Positions 1 through 7,179 of a stretch of 44,496 nucleotides of DNA are shown one piece after another. The stretch is from Candidatus Fermentithermobacillaceae bacterium (GTDB taxonomy: Bacteria; Bacillota; Sulfobacillia; Fermentithermobacillales; Fermentithermobacillaceae). How positions within the stretch are numbered: the stretch's first letter is position 1; each line of letters opens with the position of its first letter. The stretch lies in assembly GCA_018052475.1 (NCBI GenBank), contig JAGPNG010000013.1:2234-46729 (forward strand). The letters are read 5' to 3'. The notes beneath the pieces are model-generated. The model had not been told where the DNA came from and ran no database searches. It was given only the letters and a program-made list of their open reading frames with translations. The position numbers and the translations under genes are program-made.

Positions 1-12
1 GTGGCTTGTCAT
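1..12 (-). CDS. Start of an unidentified gene, cut by the window edge
   Basis: An ATG at 12-10 on the minus strand overlaps the TGA stop of the YqeG gene (9-11) in the ATGA arrangement typical of translational coupling. A GGAG ribosome site lies five bases upstream, inside the YqeG coding end. Only four codons (M-T-S-H) are inside the window, so the product cannot be named. In related Bacillota the gene after yqeG is often the GTPase yqeH or shikimate dehydrogenase aroE; that is context only, not evidence of identity. Confidence 0.5.
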
Positions 13-599
13 TGTAACTCCTTTGCATCTTCGCTCCCTCTTTTCCGATCTGTTTTCTGGGACTCAACTGTAATCCCAAGATGCTTGAGGACCATGCCCT
101 CTAACACTCTCACGATTTTCGTACCTATGAATTCGTTAGTACCGATTCTGTTCACAAGAACAGTATGACAGCCGACAATGTTACCACCTAAAATGTCAGT
201 GAATAGTTGATCGCCAATGACGCATGTCTGCTCGGGGTCGGATTCAAGGACATCTAGGGCGTCTCTGAAGAAACGAGTTAAGGGTTTCCTTGCGCCCACT
301 ATAACTTGAGTATTAAGGTTCGCCGATAGCTCATCGATGGACGGGTGAGGTTTTGCATTGCTGAGTATCACAGTCTTAAACCCGTGCTTATGAAGGTTAC
401 TAAACCATTCAGACAGATCTTGCATATTTCTGTAGTCACGCCACGGAACCAATGTGTTATCCAAGTCGGTGATTACCGCAGTGATTTTACGTAAACGGAG
501 AAACTCCAAAGGAAGATCATATATGGTGTCTATATAAAGAGACGGCGTCAAAAGATCCGCAAGACCTCTCCGCTTGCTTCGAACCTTGGCCTCACCCAC
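9..599 (-). CDS. yqeG: YqeG family HAD-superfamily (IIIA) phosphatase
   Basis: A 196-residue cytoplasmic protein of the HAD phosphatase superfamily. Motif I is DLDNTLVPW, with the nucleophile and acid/base aspartates at D45 and D47. Motif II is LSNA around 79-82, the motif III lysine is near K105 in GARKP, and motif IV is GDQxxTD around 129-135. Length and motif spacing match the YqeG family of Bacillota, whose physiological substrate is not well established. The start is GTG, with GGGAGGAG about five bases upstream. The stop overlaps the start of the next gene, so the two are probably co-translated. Family assignment is strong; the substrate is unknown. Confidence 0.93.
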   Translation of the reverse strand: MGEAKVRSKRRGLADLLTPSLYIDTIYDLPLEFLRLRKITAVITDLDNTLVPWRDYRNMQDLSEWFSNLHKHGFKTVILSNAKPHPSIDELSANLNTQVIVGARKPLTRFFRDALDVLESDPEQTCVIGDQLFTDILGGNIVGCHTVLVNRIGTNEFIGTKIVRVLEGMVLKHLGITVESQKTDRKRGSEDAKELQ

Positions 600-622
600 C
601 TGTTCTCCTCCCTTTTATGTAA

Positions 623-2017
623 TCACAATGGTTTTGTGACCAAGACGATAGGCGTCTGTTGTTCTTGGTTGCCCGCAGGGTTAGTTGACATTACGTCTTC
701 GAGCCACGAAGCATCTACTCCTGACGAATATCCTACCGCCCATGCAACCCCAAGGTCATTTGCGTCTATGATAGCAGCTTCGCAACCTATTTCAGAAGAT
801 ATCGTCTCAGCAAGTCCTGACGGATCATAAGGCCCCATAATCACGTAATAATCATACGGCGGTAGACTTCCTAGTACGTCATCGATCTGACCGGCATCTT
901 GCCCAGCGAGCATGTAGAACCAGCCTTTCTTGCCCAGTATTTTGCCTACTCCGCCTGCAATAGCCGCCAATACGGTTCGAACCGAACCGATCTCTTCGAG
1001 CAAGACCTGCATGGATAAAGGGTTTGCCATTGGAGCGGCTCCGCCGAACGGGATATCCTTTTGATCCACAAACCGCGAAAGAGATCTCGCCAGAAAACCA
1101 GGTTCGACGGCCCCCTCCATGAAGAATCTGCCTTCCATCAAACCTGCTACGCATGATGAGATAGTGGCGATGTCATCGGGTTTTGGAGAAATGACGTACT
1201 CCTTCATGACTTCTTTTGGGTCGTCTTTTTCCGTTAGAAGTCGTGTCTTTATAGGCACGATGGCTACCCCCGATGGCGGGAGCTTCCCTCTGACCGGTAT
1301 CGGTGGAAGATCTTCCACACGCCCAAAACCGAGATCTTCCCAATCTTGCCTGAGCAATGTGCTTCTGGGGTATGCTTTGATGCCCAGGGACAGCACTTCT
1401 TTAGCTCTTTGTCTTTGTCCACGTTCTAGCAATCCATTTACTAAAATATGGAATTCTCGATCGTGGAAATTCGAAGACTCGAGTTTGATGAATTCCAAAA
1501 GATGGTCAATAAGCTCGTTATGCATGCCTTTTTCCTCAAGAAGTCGACAAACTCGTTTGTACGCAACCTTTAATGGATTCTTACGATTAAACTTCTTGCA
1601 TATTTCAAGAGCCGTAACGAATGACTCAAACGCGGCTTCTTTATCTTTGAGGAAGAAGTACTCGACGTCCCCAATTAAGAGGTAAGGCCACGGATTATCA
1701 CGGTCTAAATCCGATAGTCTGCGCGCAACTGACAAGGCCGCGTCATAATCTTGTTCCTTGATCAGCATGTGCATCAAGAGGCGCCCACATCTCAACGAAG
1801 GTCTCTTCTTCATTGAGGATTCGAGAAGTTCCCTCGCCTGAGCCTTCTGTCCTGATTGCAAAAGACGCTTGGCTCCCATATACACAACATAGGGATGATG
1901 CTCAGGTTTTGCGCGCCTGGCAAAACCGTCTTGAGAAATACCTTTGAATCCCAAAACATCCATAAGCCATAATCCGTAGATCGCTACCGTGCTCACAACG
2001 AGAATCCCCTTTCGCAT
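623..2017 (-). CDS. Membrane-anchored TPR protein fused to a CofE-like (F420-0:gamma-glutamyl ligase-like) domain
   Basis: A 464-residue protein with three parts. Residues 4-22 form one hydrophobic helix (signal anchor). Residues about 42-220 are helical repeats with TPR-like spacing, such as QARELLESSMKKRPS, YDAALSVARRLSDLDRDNPW and AKEVLSLGIKAYP. Residues about 250-445 resemble the CofE-like family: a VPIKTRLLTEKDD start, KPDDIATISSCVAGLMEGR (compare the GD-x-SxK-x-EGR pattern of F420 ligases), a GFLARSLSRFV stretch, VLAAIAGGVGKILGKKGWFY, and IIDANDLG near the end. True CofE adds glutamate to coenzyme F420-0; no other F420 gene is in the window, so the activity here is unknown. It is 22 bases upstream of yqeG on the same strand and probably co-transcribed. 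No good ribosome site precedes the ATG, so the start is less certain. The CofE-like call rests on remembered family patterns, not a search. Confidence 0.65.
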   Translation of the reverse strand: MRKGILVVSTVAIYGLWLMDVLGFKGISQDGFARRAKPEHHPYVVYMGAKRLLQSGQKAQARELLESSMKKRPSLRCGRLLMHMLIKEQDYDAALSVARRLSDLDRDNPWPYLLIGDVEYFFLKDKEAAFESFVTALEICKKFNRKNPLKVAYKRVCRLLEEKGMHNELIDHLLEFIKLESSNFHDREFHILVNGLLERGQRQRAKEVLSLGIKAYPRSTLLRQDWEDLGFGRVEDLPPIPVRGKLPPSGVAIVPIKTRLLTEKDDPKEVMKEYVISPKPDDIATISSCVAGLMEGRFFMEGAVEPGFLARSLSRFVDQKDIPFGGAAPMANPLSMQVLLEEIGSVRTVLAAIAGGVGKILGKKGWFYMLAGQDAGQIDDVLGSLPPYDYYVIMGPYDPSGLAETISSEIGCEAAIIDANDLGVAWAVGYSSGVDASWLEDVMSTNPAGNQEQQTPIVLVTKPL

Positions 2018-2051
2018 GCTTTGTCGTAGCCGGCAGGGTTCCTCGAGAAAA

Positions 2052-2930
2052 CTAGCCCAAATTCCTTTCGCGCACTAGTCTTGCGAGGTACCTGCCAAAA
2101 TCTTCTCCTATATCTGTTCTTGCCAGAGCCATCTCAACAGTAGCTACTAGGAACCCTTTGGGATCGCCTACATCGTACCTTTTACCCTCAAACTCATAGC
2201 CTATGATTGTATGAGTGTTCAATAGCTCTCTTAGCGCGTCGGTTAGTTGAATTTCGCCTCCCAGTCCGGGCTCTAAGTGCTCTAGTATCCCGAAAATTTC
2301 TGGGGGCAGGATATACCTACCGATTACGGCCAGATCGGACGGGGCGTCCTTGGGATCCGGCTTTTCTACAAGATCAGTGATCTGCCAGATGCCGTCACCT
2401 AATGGCTTGCCTTTGATTATACCGTATGAGGAGACGTCTTCCTCAGGGATCTTTTTGAGAGCGATCACCGAAGTCTTGGCCTGCTCGTAAACGTCGATCA
2501 TTTGTCTAAGGCAAGGATTAGGTGCAACGACTATGTCATCGCCCAGCAAAACCGCGAAGTACTCCTGCCCAACGTGTTGTCTGGCGCACCAGACCGCATG
2601 TCCAAGACCAAGGGGTTGTTTTTGTCGGACATAGTGCATTTGACACATATTAGAAATACCCTTGACTAGATCCAAGAGTTCCGTCTTCCCTTTTTCCATC
2701 AAGTGACGTTCAAGCTCGCCCGAGTGGTCGAAATAGTCCTCAAGGGCTCTTTTGTCCTTTCCTGTTACGAACAAAAAGTCATCGATGCCTGAATTCACTG
2801 CTTCTTCGACCACATATTGAATAGTTGGCTTGTCTACTATGGGCAGCATTTCTTTTGGCTGTGCTTTAGTCGCGGGCAAGAATCTGGTACCTAGGCCGGC
2901 AACGGGAAAGACACCTTTTTTGATGGGCAT
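2052..2930 (-). CDS. galU: UTP-glucose-1-phosphate uridylyltransferase
   Basis: A 292-residue enzyme that makes UDP-glucose and pyrophosphate from UTP and glucose-1-phosphate, supplying glycosyl donors for glycolipids and cell-wall polymers. The N-terminus carries the nucleotidyltransferase signature FPVAGLGTRFLPATKA (8-23), followed by PKEMLPIVDKP with the phosphate-binding lysine. Further family marks are QKQPLGLGHAVW, LLGDDIV (metal-binding aspartate), GIIKG, VEKP and GGEIQLTDA. Length is normal for bacterial GalU. AAAGGAGC seven bases before the ATG supports the start. It is divergent from the GT4 glycosyltransferase across about 150 bases; UDP-glucose made here could be that enzyme's donor (inference). 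Confidence 0.97.
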   Translation of the reverse strand: MPIKKGVFPVAGLGTRFLPATKAQPKEMLPIVDKPTIQYVVEEAVNSGIDDFLFVTGKDKRALEDYFDHSGELERHLMEKGKTELLDLVKGISNMCQMHYVRQKQPLGLGHAVWCARQHVGQEYFAVLLGDDIVVAPNPCLRQMIDVYEQAKTSVIALKKIPEEDVSSYGIIKGKPLGDGIWQITDLVEKPDPKDAPSDLAVIGRYILPPEIFGILEHLEPGLGGEIQLTDALRELLNTHTIIGYEFEGKRYDVGDPKGFLVATVEMALARTDIGEDFGRYLARLVRERNLG

Positions 2931-3077
2931 TTGTCATGCTCCTTTCGGATACTCTAAGCATATTCTAACCGAGGTACCTAAATATTCAAGTTAAGCGGAA
3001 AAGGGGTATTTGACAAGACTTGAAGGCAGAGCTTGTTTTATGATTTGAAACGGACCATAATAAGCACGGTGAATGAC

Positions 3078-4226
3078 ATGCATATATCTATGTGGACTGA
3101 CAGCTATTATCCTTATATCTCTGGGGTAACCAGATCTATAAAACTAACCAAAGATACTCTAACGAGGATGGGACACAGTGTTTCAGTGTTTTGTCCGTCT
3201 TATCCAGAGGCAGATCAGGAACCAAACGTATATAGATTTCCCTCAATCAAATCTCCTACAAAGCCAGATTACTACATAGCAGTTCCGGTGAACCCTAAAC
3301 ATCTCATGGCAATAAAAGAACTCGCCCCTGATGTAATTCATGCACATTCTCCCTTTAACCTTGGAAAGATGGGAATTACAGTCGGAACTATTCTTGATAT
3401 ACCAACTGTGTTCACCTTTCATACAATGTACAACATGTATTCACACTATGTACCTTTGATTGGAAATAGCATAGCTGAACTGATTGAGTTTGGAGCTATT
3501 GGCACCGCCAAGAGCGTTGATGCTGTCATCGCTCCGTCTTCGGCAATAAGAGATTACCTCAGAGACCACGGGGTCACTACAGATATATTTGTAATACCCA
3601 CAGGGATTGAGATCGACCAATTTCGCAACGGAGATGCGTCGTATATCCGCGAGACTTACGGCGTCCCCGATGATCTGCCTATACTACTTACATGCGGCAG
3701 ACTCGGAAGAGAAAAAAACCCTGAGTGCTTGTTACGCGCGTTCTCAATAATACGCAAATCGCTAGATTCGGTACTGGTAATGGTAGGAGATGGCCCTCTT
3801 ATGGAAGAACTGGAGCAGCTGGCCGAAGAACTCAATGTGGCTGACAGGGTGATCTTTTCAGGGAAAGTTAACCCTGACTTAATGCCCCACTTTTACGCAT
3901 CTGCAGACCTGTTCATGTTCTCTTCTCTTACCGACACTCAAGGATTGGTTATAGCCGAGGCAAAAGCAGCAGGGTTACCTTGTGTAGCAGTAGGCGCCCT
4001 CGGTGTGAAAGATATGGTTGCCCATAACGTAGATGGATTCTTGTGCGATAATGACCCAAGTTGTTTAGCGCAAAAAGCGCTCTTACTCCTTGAGAACCCA
4101 TCTCTTATGGACACTATGAGAACCAACGCGCTTTGTAATGCACATAACTTTTCGATTGAAAAGACCTGCGCTCGGCTCGTGGAATGCTACGAGACAGTTA
4201 GGAACGTATCTCTTGCAGCTAGGTAG
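3078..4226 (+). CDS. GT4 family glycosyltransferase, possibly a diacylglycerol glucosyltransferase
   Basis: A 382-residue GT-B fold glycosyltransferase. The N-terminus, MHISMWTDSYYPYISGVTRS, has the acceptor-side GV loop of family GT4. The donor side shows PTGIEIDQF, TCGRLGREKNP, VGDGPLMEEL and the E-x7-E region as TDTQGLVIAEAKAAGLP, in which the first acidic position is Asp rather than the usual Glu. An in-frame TTG at 3033 would add 15 residues, but family N-termini begin at the ATG at 3078, which has GGTGA five bases upstream, so that start is used. The overall pattern resembles lipid (diacylglycerol) glucosyltransferases of Gram-positives; the neighbouring galU fits a UDP-glucose donor. 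Acceptor specificity is inference. Its stop is three bases from that of the convergent mltG. Confidence 0.88.
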   Translation: MHISMWTDSYYPYISGVTRSIKLTKDTLTRMGHSVSVFCPSYPEADQEPNVYRFPSIKSPTKPDYYIAVPVNPKHLMAIKELAPDVIHAHSPFNLGKMGITVGTILDIPTVFTFHTMYNMYSHYVPLIGNSIAELIEFGAIGTAKSVDAVIAPSSAIRDYLRDHGVTTDIFVIPTGIEIDQFRNGDASYIRETYGVPDDLPILLTCGRLGREKNPECLLRAFSIIRKSLDSVLVMVGDGPLMEELEQLAEELNVADRVIFSGKVNPDLMPHFYASADLFMFSSLTDTQGLVIAEAKAAGLPCVAVGALGVKDMVAHNVDGFLCDNDPSCLAQKALLLLENPSLMDTMRTNALCNAHNFSIEKTCARLVECYETVRNVSLAAR

Positions 4227-4229
4227 AGT

Positions 4230-5243
4230 CTAGTCGCCCTGATAAATCCGGACGTTTCTTTGGTGTTCGGAGAAGGTGCGTGCAAAGGCGTGTGTTCCGT
4301 CGTTTTTGGAGACAAAGTACAGGTAGTCTACATCGGCAGGTTCGAGAACCGCTTCCAGCGAAGCCTTCCCGAAATTGCATATGGGCCCGGGTGGCAACCC
4401 GACGTATTTGTAGGTATTGTACAAAGAATCAACCTCGAGTTCTTTCCAAAGTAGTGTTCCTGTATATCTGCCTAGAGCATATAACACGGTAGGATCGGCA
4501 TCTAGTTTCATGCCGATGTTAAGCCTGTTTATATATACCCCCGCGATAATCGGTCTTTCCTCATCTACGACTGCCTCTTTCTCCACAATCGACGCTAGAG
4601 TTGCGACTTCATGAACCGAAAATCCTTGTTCTTTAGCCTTTTCTTGAAGCTCCGGAGTAAAGACCTCGGAGAAACGATTAAGCATCATCAGGATGATCTC
4701 TTGTTCGGAAACGCTCCTTTGAATCAAATATGTATCCGGGAAAAGATATCCTTCAACCGGATAAACGCAGTTTTGCAGTTCGTCGGCAGATGCAAAAGAA
4801 GAAACCAGGTCCGGATCTTTTGCTAACTCCAGGAAGACTTCTTTATCAATTATCCCTTTTTCTGAGAGAATTTCGGCAATTTCCTCGACACATAGCCCTT
4901 CTGGGATCGTAAACGGGTGATAGATTACCTTGCCTTCTTTTAGGTCCGCAATTATGTCCCATATGAACATAGGAGATTCGAAGCAGTACTCCCCAGCCTT
5001 CATATCGCCGTCGGCCCCTGTGACCCGTGCTACTATCCTGAACCAGTCGGGGCTCCGAATTAGGTCTTTTTGGTACAGCAGTTCGCTAATTTGTCGAGTC
5101 GAAGAACCCGGCGATATGAGGACATATACCGGGGCGGAATTCTCGGGAAGAGGGCTTGAACTAAGGTAGAACAAGACCGAAAATGCCGCCAGGCAAATAA
5201 GCGCGATAGCACCAAGTCTACTCCATCTTCCCATGAGATCCAC
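4230..5243 (-). CDS. mltG: Endolytic murein transglycosylase MltG
   Basis: A 337-residue, single-pass membrane enzyme (YceG-like) that cuts nascent peptidoglycan strands and is thought to end glycan polymerisation. A transmembrane helix covers residues about 10-28. A LysM-like region follows (VLISPGSSTRQISELL), then the catalytic domain with YPVEGYLFPDTY, the catalytic Glu at about 221 in ASIVEKEA, and LDADPTVLYALG and GLPPGPICNFG near the end. The start is GTG at 5243; an ATG three codons later is possible, and neither has a strong ribosome site. It is the third gene of the minus-strand ruvX-DUF1292-mltG run, an order conserved in Bacillus and relatives. Confidence 0.95.
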   Translation of the reverse strand: MDLMGRWSRLGAIALICLAAFSVLFYLSSSPLPENSAPVYVLISPGSSTRQISELLYQKDLIRSPDWFRIVARVTGADGDMKAGEYCFESPMFIWDIIADLKEGKVIYHPFTIPEGLCVEEIAEILSEKGIIDKEVFLELAKDPDLVSSFASADELQNCVYPVEGYLFPDTYLIQRSVSEQEIILMMLNRFSEVFTPELQEKAKEQGFSVHEVATLASIVEKEAVVDEERPIIAGVYINRLNIGMKLDADPTVLYALGRYTGTLLWKELEVDSLYNTYKYVGLPPGPICNFGKASLEAVLEPADVDYLYFVSKNDGTHAFARTFSEHQRNVRIYQGD

Positions 5244-5284
5244 ACTCTTTTATAATCGCATCTATGGCGCACAATGTCTTCGAC

Positions 5285-5665
5285 TCATCCCCGTGGCTCA
5301 TGTTGGTCATCTTGTTCATCCGGTTCTTCCACCTCGATCTCATAGTCTTCAAATGCATCATCAAACTCGAGATCTTCGAATGCTTTGAGTATCTCGTCCC
5401 ATTCCTCGTCGCTGTTTATCGTAACCAACGTAGCTTCGCCATCCTCAAGCGATTCGACGCGCAGAATGACCAGTTCGGCTTCAGCCTCCGAGTCATCGCT
5501 AAGAGGCATAAGGACAACATATTGCCTATCTTCTACAAATAGGTCGTCGATAAGGATCCGAAATGCTTCCTCGTTCCCTTCCTCATCGGTAAGGACGATC
5601 AGGTCATTGTATTGTAGTTCTTCTGGAGCGGTTTCATCGTGCTTCTTGTCGTTTCTGTTGTTCAC
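5285..5665 (-). CDS. DUF1292 domain protein (YrzB-like)
   Basis: A 126-residue, highly acidic small protein. Residues about 20-85 match the DUF1292 pattern: LIVLTDEEGNEEAFRILIDD, then Y-V-V-L-MPL, then LVILRVE and a final D-EEWDEILKAFEDL segment. The function of the family is not known. The C-terminal 40 residues are almost entirely Asp, Glu and hydrophobics and are probably disordered. The start is GTG with an AAAGGTAGTGA site upstream. It sits between ruvX and mltG, with 20 and 41 bases either side, as in many Bacillota where alaS, ireB, ruvX, DUF1292 and mltG lie together. Confidence 0.87.
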   Translation of the reverse strand: MNNRNDKKHDETAPEELQYNDLIVLTDEEGNEEAFRILIDDLFVEDRQYVVLMPLSDDSEAEAELVILRVESLEDGEATLVTINSDEEWDEILKAFEDLEFDDAFEDYEIEVEEPDEQDDQHEPRG

Positions 5666-5685
5666 GTCATCACTACCTTTGCGAT

Positions 5686-6138
5686 CTATTCTTGCTCAGT
5701 ATCGGCTACACTGCGCAGGTAATTCTCAAGAATCAGAACTGACGCTGCTTCGTCAATTCCGGCCTTTCTTTTTCGTCTTGACTTCCCCAAGCCTATCATT
5801 TCTTTCTCCGCTTGAGAAGTAGTAAGCCGTTCATCCCACAATATCACAGGCAACGGAGTTCGAGACTGGAGTTTTCTGGCAAATCTCAAGGAACGCCTGG
5901 CGGATTCGCCCAAAGTTCCATCCATGTTCTTTGGAACACCTACCACAAACCCTTTTGCCTCGTGCTCAACTGCAAGCCTCATTACATCTTCTACGACTTG
6001 ATCTTGATTTTTATAGTATATCGTTGTCAGTGGATGTGCAAACACTCCCAAATCATCACTAATGGATACACCGACCCGCTTTAATCCTAGGTCTATTCCT
6101 ATCAGTTTTCCTTTTGGATTTTTCTGCTCAGAAGCCAG
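5686..6138 (-). CDS. ruvX: Putative pre-16S rRNA nuclease / Holliday junction resolvase-like RuvX (YqgF), likely non-ATG start
   Basis: An RNase H-fold nuclease implicated in 5'-end maturation of 16S rRNA. The obvious ATG/GTG/TTG start (TTG at 6051) would remove the first catalytic strand. Reading upstream in frame restores LIGIDLGLKRVGVSIS with the essential aspartate, followed by FVVGVPKNMDGT, LWDERLTT with its acidic residue, and KAGIDEAASVLILENYL. Between the in-frame TGA further upstream and this motif there is no ATG, GTG or TTG; the only candidates are CTG at 6138 (GGTGA six bases upstream, used here, 150 residues) and CTG at 6105 (AGGA three bases upstream, 139 residues). Either a CTG start or a base error explains this. 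Family identity is firm; the exact start is not. The aldo/keto reductase gene ends 20 bases upstream. Confidence 0.85.
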   Translation of the reverse strand: MASEQKNPKGKLIGIDLGLKRVGVSISDDLGVFAHPLTTIYYKNQDQVVEDVMRLAVEHEAKGFVVGVPKNMDGTLGESARRSLRFARKLQSRTPLPVILWDERLTTSQAEKEMIGLGKSRRKRKAGIDEAASVLILENYLRSVADTEQE

Positions 6139-6158
6139 TGAGTTTCACCGTCTCTTTC

Positions 6159-7109
6159 CTAGACAACTTTTATGCAAAAATTCGGGCAGACTCTTGCGCA
6201 ATACCCACATAACATGCATCTGGACTCATCTATAGTTGCCTTGCCGTTTACAATAGTTATGGCTGAAAAACCGCATTTATCTGCGCATTTCCCACACCCT
6301 TCACACCATCCTTCGACAACCAATCGCTTTGGGGTAGACCGGCTGATGGAATAGGCTTCAGCGATCTCTTCAGTTGAGATTTCCGAACATAGAACTTTAC
6401 ACGCAAACTCTAGTTCGTATTCGTTTTTCACTCCGACACAGACGCTATCTTTGTGTGGGAAGTCCCTTGCGTATGAAAGTGCTTCAAAGGGTTGGCGGTA
6501 AAGGTGACCGCCCCCAAGGGCTTTCATAAGGTATATTCCTTTGCCCATGTACCGTGCAAAAGCAAGAGCCTCCTCCATATCTTCCCTCGAACCATCGGCA
6601 ATTCCCAATCCCTGCATGTTCAAAATAGCGAAAATTACATCTATTTCCGGCAACATAGCAGCAGATCTCACGCATGAAACGTAATGGGTAGAAACTGAAA
6701 CCGCATCAATGATTCCTTTCTCTCTCGATTCAGCCAGATATTCAAGAGCTTCTCGATGACCCTTTAGAGTCAGTCCTGATTCTTGTTCATGCAGTCCAAA
6801 GATTTCGATTCTATCTCGATTCAACTCGGATCTGGCTACCTCCAAACTACGTTTCATTTGGGATTCCGATACTGCGTAGCTCCTCGACGATATGATTATG
6901 TTCTTCTTTTGACTCAGACAGCGAAGATAAGGATAAGCGCCATAAAACTCGCTTGTATCAAAGAAGTTAACGCCCCAATCCAGAGCACGTTGGATAAGGG
7001 AATCGCCTTCTTCTATAGACAAATTATACTGGGCCGGTCCCATCACCAGACTTCCCATGCACATGGCTGACACGTTGAGACCGGTTTGCCCTAAGGAAGT
7101 ATATATCAA
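6159..7109 (-). CDS. Aldo/keto reductase with C-terminal 2x[4Fe-4S] ferredoxin domain (paralogue 1)
   Basis: A 316-residue fusion. Residues 1-255 form an aldo/keto reductase barrel with catalytic-type residues D51 and Y56 (FFDTSEFYG) and H107 (GLHEQ). The lysine of the usual tetrad is Arg at 76 (ISSRS), unlike paralogue 2, which keeps it, so classical NADPH-dependent reduction may be altered. The C-terminus (about 267-316) carries two CxxCxxCxxxC clusters (CEGCGKCADKC and CMLCGYCARVCP), a bacterial-ferredoxin module. Such fusions are common in anaerobes and their substrates are mostly unknown. The start is TTG with GGTGA just upstream. A strong hairpin (7132-7162) separates it from the upstream FBP aldolase/phosphatase gene; ruvX follows within 20 bases. 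Confidence 0.88.
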   Translation of the reverse strand: MIYTSLGQTGLNVSAMCMGSLVMGPAQYNLSIEEGDSLIQRALDWGVNFFDTSEFYGAYPYLRCLSQKKNIIISSRSYAVSESQMKRSLEVARSELNRDRIEIFGLHEQESGLTLKGHREALEYLAESREKGIIDAVSVSTHYVSCVRSAAMLPEIDVIFAILNMQGLGIADGSREDMEEALAFARYMGKGIYLMKALGGGHLYRQPFEALSYARDFPHKDSVCVGVKNEYELEFACKVLCSEISTEEIAEAYSISRSTPKRLVVEGWCEGCGKCADKCGFSAITIVNGKATIDESRCMLCGYCARVCPNFCIKVV

Positions 7110-7131
7110 ATCATCACCAGCCCATATTCGT

Positions 7132-7162
7132 AAGGGGGCTCTTCGAAGAAAAGAGCCCCCTT
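7132..7162 (-). terminator. Strong hairpin after the FBP aldolase/phosphatase gene, without a U tract
   Basis: A perfect 12-bp inverted repeat, AAGGGGGCTCTT / AAGAGCCCCCTT, with a 7-base loop. It begins 18 bases past the stop of the FBP aldolase/phosphatase gene and ends 23 bases before the next reductase gene. On the minus strand the stem is followed by ACGAATATG rather than a run of T, so it may be a weak terminator, a processing/stability element, or a site that lowers read-through into the reductase-ruvX genes. Confidence 0.55.
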
Positions 7163-7179
7163 GCCTCTTGCGGATGAAA

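Noticed and set aside
3010..3044. TTGACA at 3010-3015 followed by TATGAT at 3039-3044 as a promoter for the GT4 gene
   Set aside because: The spacing is 23 bases, too long for sigma-A, and no other -10 fits the TTGACA at 16-18 bases.
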